Assembly: GCF_017591435.1 (NCBI RefSeq)
Contig: NC_059278.1
Coordinates: 11,075,812-11,139,811 of the forward strand
DNA: 64,000 nt
Reading direction: 5' to 3'
DNA from: Portunus trituberculatus
Taxonomy: Eukaryota; Arthropoda; Malacostraca; Decapoda; Portunidae
How positions within the stretch are numbered: position 1 is the stretch's first letter; each line of letters opens with the position of its first letter. The position numbers and the translations under genes were made by a program. Below the pieces are notes generated by a model. The model was given only the letters and a program-made list of their open reading frames with translations. It searched no databases and was not told where the DNA came from. Shown in pieces: positions 24,710-35,094 of this stretch.

Positions 24710-25115
24710 ATACAAAATTATAATGATTTCAGCCATACACAACCCTATTGGTCACATGACTTACTACGCTTTCTTCTCGCGACATCCACCGAGGAATGCC
24801 GGGGCTTCGCTGTCTCAAGTGTCTGGATCTGCGGGGAAACAAGACCTGGCGCATGAGTTATTGCAATAGACTCATCTGAAAATGGCAAGAAGTTCAGGCC
24901 AGGGGCAAATAGTAACCGGGTGAATCAGAAAGTGGAAGAAGGTTCACTGGTATGACATGGAAGTGGAAACACTCCTACCGGGTGCCAGTCGGAAACTACA
25001 GTCCCAGGGGATTAGGCCTTATTGTGTCACTGAATGCCTATGAGATGGTAATGCATATCGCCTGGTAAATATATTTGATGGTGTAGAAGTGCACAAGTGC
25101 AGACAAGGTGAAACC
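24710..25115 (+). pseudogene. gypsy integrase C-terminal part, resumed after the LINE
   Basis: The frame text HNPIGHMTYYAFFSRHPP resembles the HS.TG.TPY...GR.PR segment that follows the glutamate helix in gypsy integrases. Further on, LLPGASRKLQSQGIRPY and DGNAYRLVNIFDGVEVH resemble the GPY/F module. The register fits a continuation of the 22957 core, with about 25 residues lost around the LINE insertion. Confidence 0.6.
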
Positions 25116-26399
25116 ATATATAGGGGAAGGAGCAGTGGATAATGCAACCTCATGAAGCGTTTATACCGGAAAATGTGGAACGAGAACAGTTACCACCAAG
25201 CAGGAGACCATTCCCTCTTTTCATTGAGAAGAAATAGATAAGCTAGAGAAGACTATATTTCTTTGTTACTTTTTTTGGTCGTTCTTTTTGGGGGTATTAT
25301 AATTTTGTTTCTATGTTATATTGGGAGAATAATGTATAATGTATGTGTTTAGTGCCGTAAGCACTCTGGCATAAGACGTCTTGTAAAGACGCATCTTTTG
25401 CTTAATCTCACTGACCAGAATCTGTGAGTCACTTCAGGACCAAAAGAGGAAATCAGTTAACCAGACGTACTACCTGAGATTAAATGCTGGATATGTGCTG
25501 CTCTTTGTGTTTTGTTTTCTTTTTGGGAAAATATCATGAATGAAATGTCGCAGATGTACTCTGTAAATGAAGTACCTTAGAGAGAGTGATGTTTTCCTCA
25601 AGTTTACATTGTCTGATTGCCAGTGACAAATTTGTGAGCTAGGGTTATTCATGTTTAGACTAAAGCACAGTCACCTAGGACTCTCGTATGAAATTCAAAT
25701 CCTCATGTTGAAGAAGAGTTGTTAGATTGAGTAAATGCGAAAAATCTGTAAAATCCAAGATGGGTTAAAATGCTCTTTTCAATAGAGAGTAGCGATGAGA
25801 CGATCCCAAAACTGTAAAGTAATGTTCCATGAAGCATTTTGAACCCCTCTTGGATTCGTTTTTAAACTCCGCACACGTAACGTGTGGGTATCACCGCTAG
25901 GTAGCAAATTGCGGAGACAGGAACTTTACCCCACATCCTTCATTACATAGCCATCTGCTATAAGTTTCACCGACTTACCAGATTTTACCAAGCTGGACTT
26001 CGCCCTCTCACCAGGTATCGTACTTTAGGAAACATCTTTGCACCTTGAAGAAAAGTATATAAAAATATGTAACGGTAAAACCCTGATGGAGTCGGTGAAA
26101 AGTATGTTGTTTGTTTCACAAAGAGGGACCACGGCATGGCTCATCTTGCCTGTATCGTACCTTATGGTCTGAGATAGGATTATGTTATGGATATTATCCT
26201 CTGCAAAGGTCAATTTGATCCACGTGTGGTAGACCCAGTTTGCGTTTTAGGAGGTGCCCTTGCTTGGGTGACACCGATTAGGTAAACTAGGGTAGGCAGT
26301 GTTGTGTGTGTGTGTGGTTTTTTTTTTAATGTTATAGCCTATAGTGCCTATTGGTAAACTTGAAGAGTATAAGAAGCGCTGTTTAGCTTACAGCCATTA
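25116..26399. other. Spacer, probably decayed gypsy 3' sequence and unique DNA
   Basis: There is no convincing coding frame. A short (GT)n and poly(T) stretch lies at 26301-26330. I could not find the LTR of the gypsy element here. Confidence 0.5.
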
Positions 26400-26568
26400 G
26401 CGGCGCAGGCAATTTTATTTATAATGGAACCCATATTATGGCCCATATAACCACCCAAGCGCATCTTTAGAGTAGGGCAATTACACCTCCACCTAGAACC
26501 TGGGAATCAAGATGATATGTAACTTTAAGCCACTGGACATATAACAAAGTTTTAAGACGGCACGTGGT

Positions 26569-26581
26569 GGGCTTCGAACCT
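26569..26581 (-). promoter_or_regulatory. RNA polymerase III B box of the SINE
   Basis: The sequence reads AGGTTCGAAGCCC on the minus strand, matching GGTTCGANNCC. Confidence 0.65.
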
Positions 26582-26613
26582 AAGCATGGACGTCTGCCCT
26601 TCCCCACACTCAC

Positions 26614-26633
26614 CACTTTATCCACAACGCCAC
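26614..26633 (-). promoter_or_regulatory. RNA polymerase III A box of the SINE
   Basis: The sequence reads TGGCGTTGTGGATAAAGTGG on the minus strand, close to the consensus TRGYNNANNNG and upstream of the B box. Confidence 0.55.
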
Positions 26634-26844
26634 CGCCTCCCTAATGAGTGTGTTGGGGTGCTGTTGGCACCGTGAACTTGCACCCAGTGTGAACCAATGT
26701 GGTAATGTGAAATAACAGCAAATTATGTGTTAGTGCAGGACACGGTGAATCACCATCTGTTTACATCACGTTCCCTGGGCTTCCGAGTTGCCTGAGAACT
26801 CTCGTTTTTGCAACTACCCTGTGTGGGTTTAACAGCTACAGTGA

Positions 26845-27335
26845 CGGGGTCATGACTGGCTGATGAGTGGCAAGAACAGCTGCATCTTGCTGACAGATGG
26901 CATATGTAGTCATGTCTAGTTGATGTGTGGCATAGATAGCCACGTCTGGCGGACAGGTGGCAAAAACAGCTGCGTCTAGCTGATGGATGACAGATGCAAC
27001 CAAATCTAGTTGACTGGTGGCAGGGGTAGCTATGTTTGGCTGACAGGTGGCAGGAGCAACCATATCTGGCTGACAGGTGGCAGGCAGGGTCTAGTGCATT
27101 TGGCTGTAGGATGGCAGTAGCACCTGCATCTGGCTCACAAGTAGCAGGAGCTGCTGCATATGGCTGAAGTGTGGCAGGAACAGCTGCATCTGGCTGAAGT
27201 GTGGCAGGAGCAGCTGCATCTGGCTGAAGTGTAGAAGGGGCAGTTGTGTCTGGCTCAAGTGAGATAGGGGCAGCATCTTCAAACTAATGGGTGACGTGCT
27301 GCTGCATCTGGCTGAAGTTTGGCAGATGCATTGAC
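26845..27335 (-). repeat. 30-bp minisatellite, about 16 units, partly open as decapeptides
   Basis: Units resemble TCTGGCTGAAGTGTGGCAGG plus about ten more bases, with point differences and one ~36-bp unit near 27070-27100. Because 30 is a multiple of three, the minus strand stays open. 27063-26836 codes degenerate decapeptides such as VAPATCQPNI, and 27282-27091 codes LLLPHFSQMQ-like ones. The phase of the peptide changes at the irregular unit and stops occur, so a real exon is doubtful. Confidence 0.85.
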
Positions 27336-28409
27336 GTATCTATTTGAATTGTCAATGATCATGTTGATTAGTTTGTCTTTACCCACCCATATTTGATAAA
27401 AAAAAAAAAAAAAAAAAATCCACGTTCCTGGCATCTCTTGTTGGTCGGGCTTGTTCAGTTGATTTAATTCTTCCCTAATTAGTGATTATGTATAGGGCTC
27501 AGGCTTTTTAAGAAATATCACTTTTTGTCCTATATTAGAATATTAAATATCAAAATAGTCATATATTCCCCTATATAGGCTATAGGCTAGTTGTGTCTGG
27601 AAAGCTGTCTTGAACTCATTTCAGGAGCGCATGCATTTAAGGTCAACTTTCGGGATGTTTTTTCAGACTAGCTCTCACAACATATCTGCTATTTATCTAC
27701 TGGTTCTCTGTACTTTCATGAGTCTTGCTATTAATACATATGTAAATACTGAATATTAATAAGCAGTATTCGCAGCCCTTCCGGCAAATCTTAACAATAA
27801 CAAATAGACTTCCTTATATTTTCTTTTGTTCCTTCCCGAGTCCCAACAACCATGAAGGCAAGCCATATATGCGTGATATATGGACTGAAAAAATATAGGG
27901 AAATTTCCCATAAGTCACCGTCTGAAAGTTTAGAGAAATTCCTTAAGAATTTCTCGAAATGTAGGGATTTCTTATGTTCAAAATACAAACAGTGATGCAT
28001 TCTGAACTAAACCTGATCCCTAATTAAACCTAATCTAACTTATCCTTACCTACCCAGTCTTATTGAAAAACCTACCTTACTCGATGTCCAACATTGGCAA
28101 CACCAGTTCTCGAACGTTTTTCATCGTTTTTGTTCACGTGGCTCTTAATACAGCACCAACGTTAAGAACACACTTCTGGAACATAGGGCTTTCAACACTG
28201 TTAGGAAGAATACCATGGGATATCAATAAATCCCTAGCAACAGCCTCTTTTCACAGTAATCGGCGATACATTTGAAATAATTCTCCACTCAACCAGTAGG
28301 TACATGCGGCTGTAACACTAAATAGGAAGCGAATGAACTTATACACAGAGTATAGTATCAAAAGGCTAGTATAGCTTTATTTTGTATGGTTTATTTTTCT
28401 ATTGTGTAT
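27336..28409. other. Spacer without recognisable gene
   Basis: It contains a poly(A) run at 27400-27418 and AT-rich unique sequence. Short frames show no family resemblance. Confidence 0.55.
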
Positions 28410-28989
28410 TGTAACATTGTAGCTGTTACGCAATGTGACCAAGATGATTGATCAGATTCTGTAATGTAGTACAATTTACTAAATGTAACATATTGTATAA
28501 AAGGAGGTTCTGAGCCAACACGAGTCAGTAAGTAACAGACGGCAGTTATAGTCACAACACAAGGCACAGTAATAAGAGTCACACGAGTAGTAAGTAACAG
28601 TGAGCATTAACAAGAGGAACAATATATTAGATGACCAGTCTGTAAGAACAGTGACTTAATGAGAAGTGTGATATGTGCAGTATCAGTGTTTGACTCGCTG
28701 CTGTTGTATTCCTTTGGAGAAGGAATTATACTCCATAAGTTCTGCCCAGCACATCCTTCTCCACGGTTTGTCACCAGTCTCAGTGACGATACTGCAGTAA
28801 AGAAACCCAACAGAGGAATGCAGACAGACATGCCCAGGGCGGCGTAAGACTGTAGTGTCAGGTCTTGATGGTAACACGGCAGTGTTACTAGACACGGTGA
28901 GGAAGTCATATGTATAAGCGAGACATCGTAACAGTTGGTTTGTGTGAGGAAGACACACACACATATACGGGTCCGGAGTAACAGTAACA
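28410..28989 (+). repeat. Putative 5' LTR of an unidentified LTR element
   Basis: The block starts TGTAACA and ends GTAACA, with TG and CA limits. The first 20 bases hold a hairpin GTAACA...TGTTAC, like the 5' ends of other LTRs here. A TATA box and an arthropod-type initiator lie inside, and a primer-site-like TGGCGAC follows immediately. The matching 3' LTR is absent. Confidence 0.5.
28496..28529 (+). promoter_or_regulatory. TATA box plus initiator of the putative LTR
   Basis: TATAAAAGG at 28496 and TCAGT at 28525-28529 put the initiator A 31 bases downstream of the TATA start, the classical spacing for RNA polymerase II core promoters in arthropods. Confidence 0.55.
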
Positions 28990-29007
28990 TGGCGACACAC
29001 AGTAGTG
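28990..29007 (+). promoter_or_regulatory. Putative primer binding site
   Basis: TGGCGACACACAGTAGTG directly follows the CA of the LTR. The first seven bases equal those of the copy 1 primer site (TGGCGAC), which suggests a tRNA ending GTCGCCA. Confidence 0.45.
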
Positions 29008-29115
29008 TGCCCTACCTATCGGTAAGAGAGGTAGGGCCAGTGCTATTGCGGGGCCCAATTAGAAAACTAATGGCGGAACCCTTATTCTACAAAAGCAAAA
29101 ATTTCTAATGTTTAT

Positions 29116-29249
29116 TGTTACGGCCCGCCCGTAACATACTCCACTACCATCCCCTCCTCCGCTTGTTACCTCGTTCGCCACCTCTCCGCCTCCCCTTCCA
29201 CGTCACCGTCTCGTGAACCTTCCACGCCACCGTCTCATGAACCCTCCAC
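29116..29249 (+). repeat. Truncated 5' LTR of copy 2
   Basis: It starts TGTTACGG with the hairpin partner CCGTAACA, includes the ~24-bp tandem units, then jumps at about 29249 directly into leader sequence matching copy 1 near 6160. Confidence 0.85.
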
Positions 29250-29868
29250 ATAACTTTTTTTTTCTGTGATTGCTTGTGTTTCTGTGGTGTTGTGACTCTG
29301 ATGTGTTTTTTTTTTCTGTGACTTACTCTGCGTGTGGTTTAAATTTACCTTTGTGCGATCAAGTAGCTCCTTTTGGGTTAAACGTGCTTCATGACTTTCA
29401 TTGGTATCGCATAGCAGTGGTAGAGCAGGAAACCAGGTAGAAAGGCGTGTTCACCGATAGCACTTATCTCTATTTTTTGCACATAGGTAGGTGTGTAATA
29501 AGTGTTATCCAAGTGTTGGGATCATCATATGTTCATGCGAACCCTCAATCCCCTCACTTCGCGGATCATTTTTCTCGCTAGTTAGAATCGGCCATTTTAA
29601 CTAGTCTCTCAGACTAATCCGCCTCCTTATCAATAACAAGTCTCAGTACAATTCGCTCCTCACTCTCAAGTCTCGTAACTAGAGTAATCCGGATCCCTCT
29701 TAATGCCGTAATTCTCTAGTTTACCCCTCATTAGTGATTGTACTCATAAGTGTTTACTTAAGTATAATCTAGGTAATTTCCAAGGTTGCCTTTATTATCA
29801 CTCTGCCAAGTTCCTCACTTAAGTAATTCGCTTATCATTTTTTTGTTGTGGTTTAACATCTATTTAAT
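29250..29868 (+). other. 5' leader of copy 2
   Basis: Non-coding, collinear with the reverse complement of 5538-6163. No primer binding site remains. Confidence 0.8.
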
Positions 29869-31078
29869 ATGGCTTCCGCTCAGTTTAACGTTGAAGATTT
29901 TTGTGCCGACCCTTCTCTGGAACAACTTAAAGATGCTAATATAAAGAAGGACCAATGGAAGACCATCGCTAAACATTTTGATGTTCCCATCACGTCTCAG
30001 ATGACTAAAGAGGTCATTAAGAATGTAGTTGTTGAACATCTAGTGCAAGAAGGTCAGTTGCTAGGAAATGCCATAGAAGAGTTAACTCCCATGTCAGCCT
30101 CTACGAGGACTATAATACACAGTCCCCAGGAAGAACAGGATAAGAGTAGGATAAGTCAATGGGAAATTGAGAAGCTTAAACTAGAATACCGGATGCATGA
30201 AAAACAAATGCAACTACAGGAAAAACAAATGCAACTACAGGCAGAAAAGGAAGAGAGAGAATTTCAGTTACAACTTAAAAGGCAGGAGAAAGAGTTAGAA
30301 ATTCAGGAGTTAGCCCTACGAAATGACGCTAAGTTTAGAGGGGAAGAAATAGATATAAAGAAAAAGTTAGCAAGCTTTAATCCTGCTACAGCTGCTCCGC
30401 TAGTTCCCCCTTTTGATGAATCTGATGTTGACGGGTCATTTCGCGCTTTTGAGAGCATTGCTAATAGGAATAAATGGCCCAAGGATCAGTGGGTGTCTCT
30501 CCTTGTCCCTAAGCTAGTAGGAAAAGCTTATAGGGTATACAACGGCCTTAGTGATGAGGTAGAATATGAAGAGATCAAAGGTAACATTCTAGACGCCTAC
30601 TCTATCACTTCTGATGGATACAGACAACAGTTTCGAAAGTATGTGAAACCAGAGTCTCACACCTATGTTGAATTTGCTAGTGAGAAACTAAGACAATTTA
30701 AGAAATGGTTAGCCGCCCTTAACATTACCACCTTTTCGGAGTTGCTCAATCTAATGGTCCTGGAAGAATGGAAGAACAAGTTACCCTTTAATATTCTGAG
30801 GCATGTGGAAGAACGGGAGAGAGTGATCTTATGTCTGCCGCTAAAGTGGCTGATGCGTTTGCTTTGTTGATGGGATCCCTGGGTAGTAGAGGTCGTGGTT
30901 CACTATCTAATGTTAGGTCCTCCTTTGGGGAAGGTTTTGGGGCGCGGGTGGTAAGCCGACCGGATTCTCGCCAAATGCATATAATTCCCCCTGGTGTACA
31001 TACTGTAAGAAGCCAGGTCACACGATCCAGAAATGTAGACACCCAAATTGCAAGGCCTCTCAACGTCAACTTTCTTTT
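29869..31078 (+). pseudogene. Gag of copy 2, frameshifted near the zinc knuckle
   Basis: An open frame of 333 codons starts MASAQFNVEDFCADPSLE. It holds a coiled-coil region with a tandem EKQMQLQEKQMQLQ duplication (one heptad more than copy 1) and the capsid-like segment FRAFESIANRNKWPKDQW to HTYVEFASEKL. It loses frame around 30830, and again near 30940 where one G is missing from a G-run relative to copy 1. Beyond these the knuckle C-X2-C-X4-H-X4-C (TGT..TGTAAGAAGCCAGGTCAC) is intact at about 31000-31040, unlike the stop-containing knuckle of copy 1. Confidence 0.88.
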
Positions 31079-31780
31079 GTGGCCCCTAAACCTAACACAT
31101 TTGAGAACAAGAAACCAGTGGCCCTAGCTAACCCTGTCAACTCTCCTCTAGAACTTTATGACTCGTACATGTATCAAGGTAAAGTGTCCCTGACTGATGG
31201 TAAAGACAAGGCAATAAATGTCAAGGTTCTGCGTGATACAGGTGCTGCCCAATCCATCTTAAGGGAAGATGTCATCCCTAACATCAAACAGGCTTTCACT
31301 GGGGAGAAGGTGATCCTTACAGGTCTCGAATCACAGCTCTCCTATCCCTTGGCTAATATTAGCTTACAGTGCCCTTTCATTTCAGGAGAGGTTGAGGTAG
31401 CCATTAAACCTGGTGAACTGCCAGTACCAGGGGTACATCTCGTACTGGGTAACGATCTTGCGGGTAACTTGGCTGTTCCAAACTTAATTGTTCTTGATTC
31501 TCCCTTAACAGAAAGTCCCACTAAGACCTTGGACGAAACATCCCCTCACTTCTTCCCAGTGTGTGCAGTCACCAGGTCTCAGTCCAAGTCCCCTGCCCTT
31601 TCACCACCTCCTCCACCTATGATTGCCTCTACTGATTAATGCTCAGGAACAGGATCTCACTTTGGCTAAGATCAGACATGTTGCCAGTAAGACGAGGGAT
31701 ATGTCTAAATTGTCTTGTTTTTATTATCAGGAAGGAGTCCTGATGCGTGCCTACAGATCTCCTGAAACAACTAGACACCT
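31079..31780 (+). pseudogene. Aspartic protease region of copy 2
   Basis: VLRDTGAAQSILREDV is the active-site loop. VHLVLGNDLAGNLAVPNLIV and the spacer with VCAVTRSQSKSPALSPP follow, as in copy 1. A deletion of roughly 37 bp near 31637 removes residues that copy 1 keeps (LYNNIISKEN) and shifts the frame. The HVASKTRDMSKL segment then continues to about 31780. Confidence 0.87.
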
Positions 31781-32877
31781 GGTCAGAAACACATCAAGTT
31801 GTCATCCCCTTGTCTGTAAGACCAGCCATTATAGAACTAGCTCATGACGGATTGTCAGGTCATCTAGGCATCCAAAAAACCTACAAGAAGGCTCTGCAAC
31901 ATTTTTTTGGCCAGGAATGAAAAAGGATGTGTCACACTATGTAAAAACATGTCACATATGTCAAATTGTGGGTAAGCCTAACGAACGCCTTGTGCCAGCT
32001 CCTCTGACGCCTATTCCAGTTCAGACGGAGCCCTTCGAAAAGATCGTTCTAGACTGCGTAGGGCCCTTACCCAAAACCAAACGAGGGAATCAGTATTTGT
32101 TAACCCTCATGGATCCCACTACCAGGTACCCTGAAGCATCCCTCTTAAGAACATCACATCAAAGACCATTGTAAAACATCTAATACATTTTTTCACCTCG
32201 GTAGGAATTCCAAAACAAATTCAGTCTGACAAGGGTAGCAATTTCACTAGCCATTTTTTCCAACAGATAGTGAATGAGCTAAACATCGACCATGTAACCT
32301 CCTCGGCTTACCATCCCCAATCCCAAGGCTGTCTGGAGCGGTTTCACCAAACATTAAAATCCATGATGAAGAAGTATTGCTTGGAGCATCAAGGAGACTG
32401 GGATGAAAGTATTTCTTTCCTTCTCTTCGCTTTAAGAGAATCTCCTCAAGATTCTTTAGGTTACTCCCTTTGAATTACTCTATGGTAGACAGATCAGGGG
32501 GCCTCTCAAAATATTAAAGGATCAATGGTTTACTCAAAATACTCCTTCAAGCCCCAGTGTGTCTGACTACATCAGTAACCTTAAGAATAAAATCAGTGAA
32601 GTCAGATCTTTGCTAAATCAAACTTCCTCAAATCTCAAACTAAAATGCAACAGAATTCTCTTCCCAAATCTGTCATGAGAAGTTTCAAACCAGGAGACAA
32701 GGTTTTACTTTTTCTCCCACTCCAGGCAATGCTCTTCACAGTAAGTTCATGGGACCTTATGTTGTGGCTCAAAAACTAAGTCCATTAAACTATGTGGTCC
32801 ACACTCCTGACCGTCGTAAGGATTCCCAACTAGTTCATATTAATCTAATGAAACCTTACCACTCCAGAGAACCAGAG
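31781..32877 (+). pseudogene. Integrase of copy 2, upstream of RT
   Basis: The zinc-binding domain has histidines in AHDGLSGHLGI and cysteines in CHICQIVG. The DDE core has LDCVGPLPKTKRGNQY, IQSDKGSNFTS and the glutamate in GCLERFHQTLKSMM, which copy 1 has lost. The C-terminal GPY/F module MGPYVVAQKLSPLNYVV is at 32749-32800. Small frameshifts occur near 32140, 32470 and 32610. The last of its frames continues without a stop into the RT, which fixes the order integrase before RT as genuine. Confidence 0.92.
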
Positions 32878-34422
32878 GACGACTTGTCTCGCACTGTACC
32901 TGTATGTCTGGTAGGGAAGGAGTCTGGTCCTGTGCCCCCCGAGGAAGAGTCCGACATCGAATTCCTCTTCTCGTCACCTAAAGGACGCCCCTCAAACAGC
33001 CAAATCATGTCCAACCTTGATGAGGTGTTTCTTTCCTTAACACCTTCACAACAGTCTGATCTTAAAAAGTTATTGCTAGACTTTTCAGAAATCACAGGTG
33101 ACCTTCCAGGACTTTGTAATACTATCCAACATGATATAACATTAATATCTAATGACATCAAGCCTATAAGACAACCAGCCTATCGCATTTCACCCATTAA
33201 AAGAGACTTGATGAAAAAAGAGGTAGACTATCTACTCTGTCATCACCTTGCAGAACCTAGTATATCCCCTTGGGTTTCTCCCTGCCTGTTAACATCTAAG
33301 CCAGATGGTAGTAGTCGATTTTGCACAGACTACAGGAAATTTAATAAAGTGACGGTGCCAGACTCCTACCCATTACCCTTGATAGAGGACCTTATAGATA
33401 GTGTAGGAGTAGCCAAATTTGTAACCACCATAGATTTACTTAAGGGTTACTACCTCTCGGACGAGGCACGAATAATATCCGCCTTCATCACCCCCTTTGG
33501 GCTATACCAATACAGAGTGATGCCCTTCGGCTTGTCTAATGCTCCCGCCACCTTCCAGAGGGCTATAATTTACATCACCTAGGACTTGTAGGGAACATCT
33601 GCCTATCTGGATGACCTGGTGGTGATTTCGGACGATTGGGTGACACATCTGACCCGTCTTCGGAGGCTGATGGGTCGGTTGCAGGAAGCTGGGCTTACAA
33701 TCAACCTGGCCAAGTTCACTTTCGGGAAGTCTACGGTGGTCTACCTGGGACATGTGGTGGGAACGGCAAGGTTCGCCCCAAGAGAGCTAACGTGGAGGCC
33801 ATCCTTGGCTTCCTGTCCCTACCACCAGGAAAGCTCTCATGAGGTTCTTGGGGATGGCTGGTTTCTACAGACGATTCTGTAGGAACTTCTCCACCCTGGC
33901 CGCCCCTGACGGACCTTATCAGCACTTCCGTCCCTTCCACTGGACCCCGACCTGTGACCAAGCCTTCCAACATCTCAAGGCGTTCTCTCCTCGGAGCCAG
34001 TGGTCTGGACGCCAGATCACTCCCGCCCCTTCCATCTACAAGTGGACGCGAGTGGAGTTGGAGTGGGTGCTGTCCTACTACAAACGGACCCCACAAGCGG
34101 CATCCTCCATCCCATCGCCTATCACTCCGCCAAGCTGAAGAAACATCAACTTAACTACTCCACCATCGAGAAGGAGGCTCTGGCACTCGTCCTGGCGCTC
34201 CAACGTTTTGAGTGCTACCTTCATCCTGGTCCTCAAACTAAGAAGGTCTTCACCGATCACAATCCTCTGGCCTTCCTTCACGCCATGAAGAACCGAAACC
34301 AACGCATTCTTAGATGGGCCTTGTTAACTCAACCCTTCATCTTGGAAGTCCACCATATCAAGGGGGTAGACAACATCATCGTCGACGCCTTATCAAGATC
34401 TCCCGTCTCACCTCCTTTATGA
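32878..34422 (+). pseudogene. Reverse transcriptase and RNase H of copy 2, broken
   Basis: From the integrase module the frame 32749-33582 runs on through an acidic linker (EEESDIEFLFSSPKGRP) into RT: FCTDYRKFNKVTVPDSYPLP, the first aspartate in TIDLLKGYY, and VMPFGLSNAPATFQRA. Two stops follow (33582 and 33591) where copy 1 has glutamine and glutamate codons. The catalytic YLDDLVVISDDW comes next. A deleted base near 33765 shifts the frame. RNase H (34000-34422) is open: QVDASGVGVGAVLLQ, IEKEALALVLALQRF, VFTDHNPLAFL, HHIKGVDNIIVDALSR. This copy retains the residues of both enzymes but cannot translate them as one protein. Confidence 0.92.
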
Positions 34423-34440
34423 GCCCATTTCGGAGGTCTT

Positions 34441-34453
34441 AGGGGGGAGGAAA
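34441..34453 (+). promoter_or_regulatory. Polypurine tract of copy 2
   Basis: AGGGGGGAGGAAA immediately before the 3' LTR, identical to copy 1. Confidence 0.88.
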
Positions 34454-35094
34454 TGTTACGGCCCGCCCGTAACATACTCCACTACCATCCCCTCCTCCGC
34501 TTGTTACCTCGTTCGCCACCTCTCCGCTTCCCCTTCCACGCCACCGTCTCGTGAACCTTCCACGTCACCGTCTCATGAAGCTCCGCTACTGTCCCGAAGT
34601 TGGATTCACGCGGACCCATTCGACTCAACCGGAAGTGTTAAAGCAAGCTCGGCTTTCTGGAAAGTCAAGTCGAGGTCCAGGCCTCAACCAGTGAACACAG
34701 CGCCTCTTTGGACTACCGTGGGATCAACCATCACCCAGCACTTCACCACTGCGACACCGCATAAGTATCACTTCCCCTCGTCCCGTGTTTTTCCACATTG
34801 CCTCCATATGGGATTAGTATTACTGTTAGGTATTAAGTTGGATTCTTTATTGTTGTATTTATTTCTGTGTTATATGTATATGTGTATGTCAATTTCATAT
34901 GTCTCATGTTATATCTATGTGTGTCAGTTTCATGTTATATCTATGTGTATGTCAGTTTCATTATGGATTAGTAAAATAGTTTTTTAAAGAGCCCATTTTG
35001 CATTTCCTCACCAGTTGAACCTGCAGTGTTTTTTTTTTTATTGTTATTGTTCACCCCGATGCCAATCTTACCCGTTTAACCGTTGAACGTAACA
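34454..35094 (+). repeat. 3' LTR of copy 2
   Basis: 641 bp from TGTTACGG to CGTAACA. The first bases form the hairpin TGTTACGG/CCGTAACA with a 5-base loop. It has two ~24-bp tandem units where copy 1 has three. Confidence 0.92.

Larger units (their letters stand above)
21030..25115 (+). mobile_element. Decayed Ty3/gypsy element with conventional RT-RNase H-integrase order, split by LINE L
   Basis: Order on the plus strand: RT (about 21180-21640), RNase H (21890-22070), integrase zinc region and core (22480-22957), then after a minus-strand LINE L (22959-24707) the integrase C-terminal part (24710-25115). The reading frame is broken by many stops, and no LTRs were found. Its domain order contrasts with the two Gmr1-like copies in the window. 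Confidence 0.8.
26400..26645 (-). mobile_element. tRNA-derived SINE
   Basis: On the minus strand an A-box-like TGGCGTTGTGGATAAAGTGG (26614-26633) is followed 33-45 bases later by a B box AGGTTCGAAGCCC (26569-26581). These internal promoter boxes have tRNA spacing. The flanking sequence does not fold as an intact tRNA and extends to about 26400, so this is a SINE head. The 3' limit is an estimate. Confidence 0.65.
29116..35094 (+). mobile_element. LTR retrotransposon copy 2, Ty3/gypsy type with copia-like domain order (Gmr1-like)
   Basis: Plus-strand order: truncated 5' LTR (29116-29249), leader, gag, protease, integrase, RT, RNase H, polypurine tract, complete 3' LTR (34454-35094). Relative to copy 1 the left end lacks most of the LTR, the primer site and about 60 bp of leader. 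The outer flanks (TTAT and GTCA) do not match, so the left end was probably reshaped by deletion or recombination. Coding lesions differ from those of copy 1, so the two copies together show the ancestral layout. Confidence 0.92.

Noticed and set aside
26569..26645. A functional tRNA gene
   Set aside because: A and B boxes are present but no cloverleaf or 3' acceptor pairing is evident, and similar sequence continues beyond the tRNA length, fitting a SINE.
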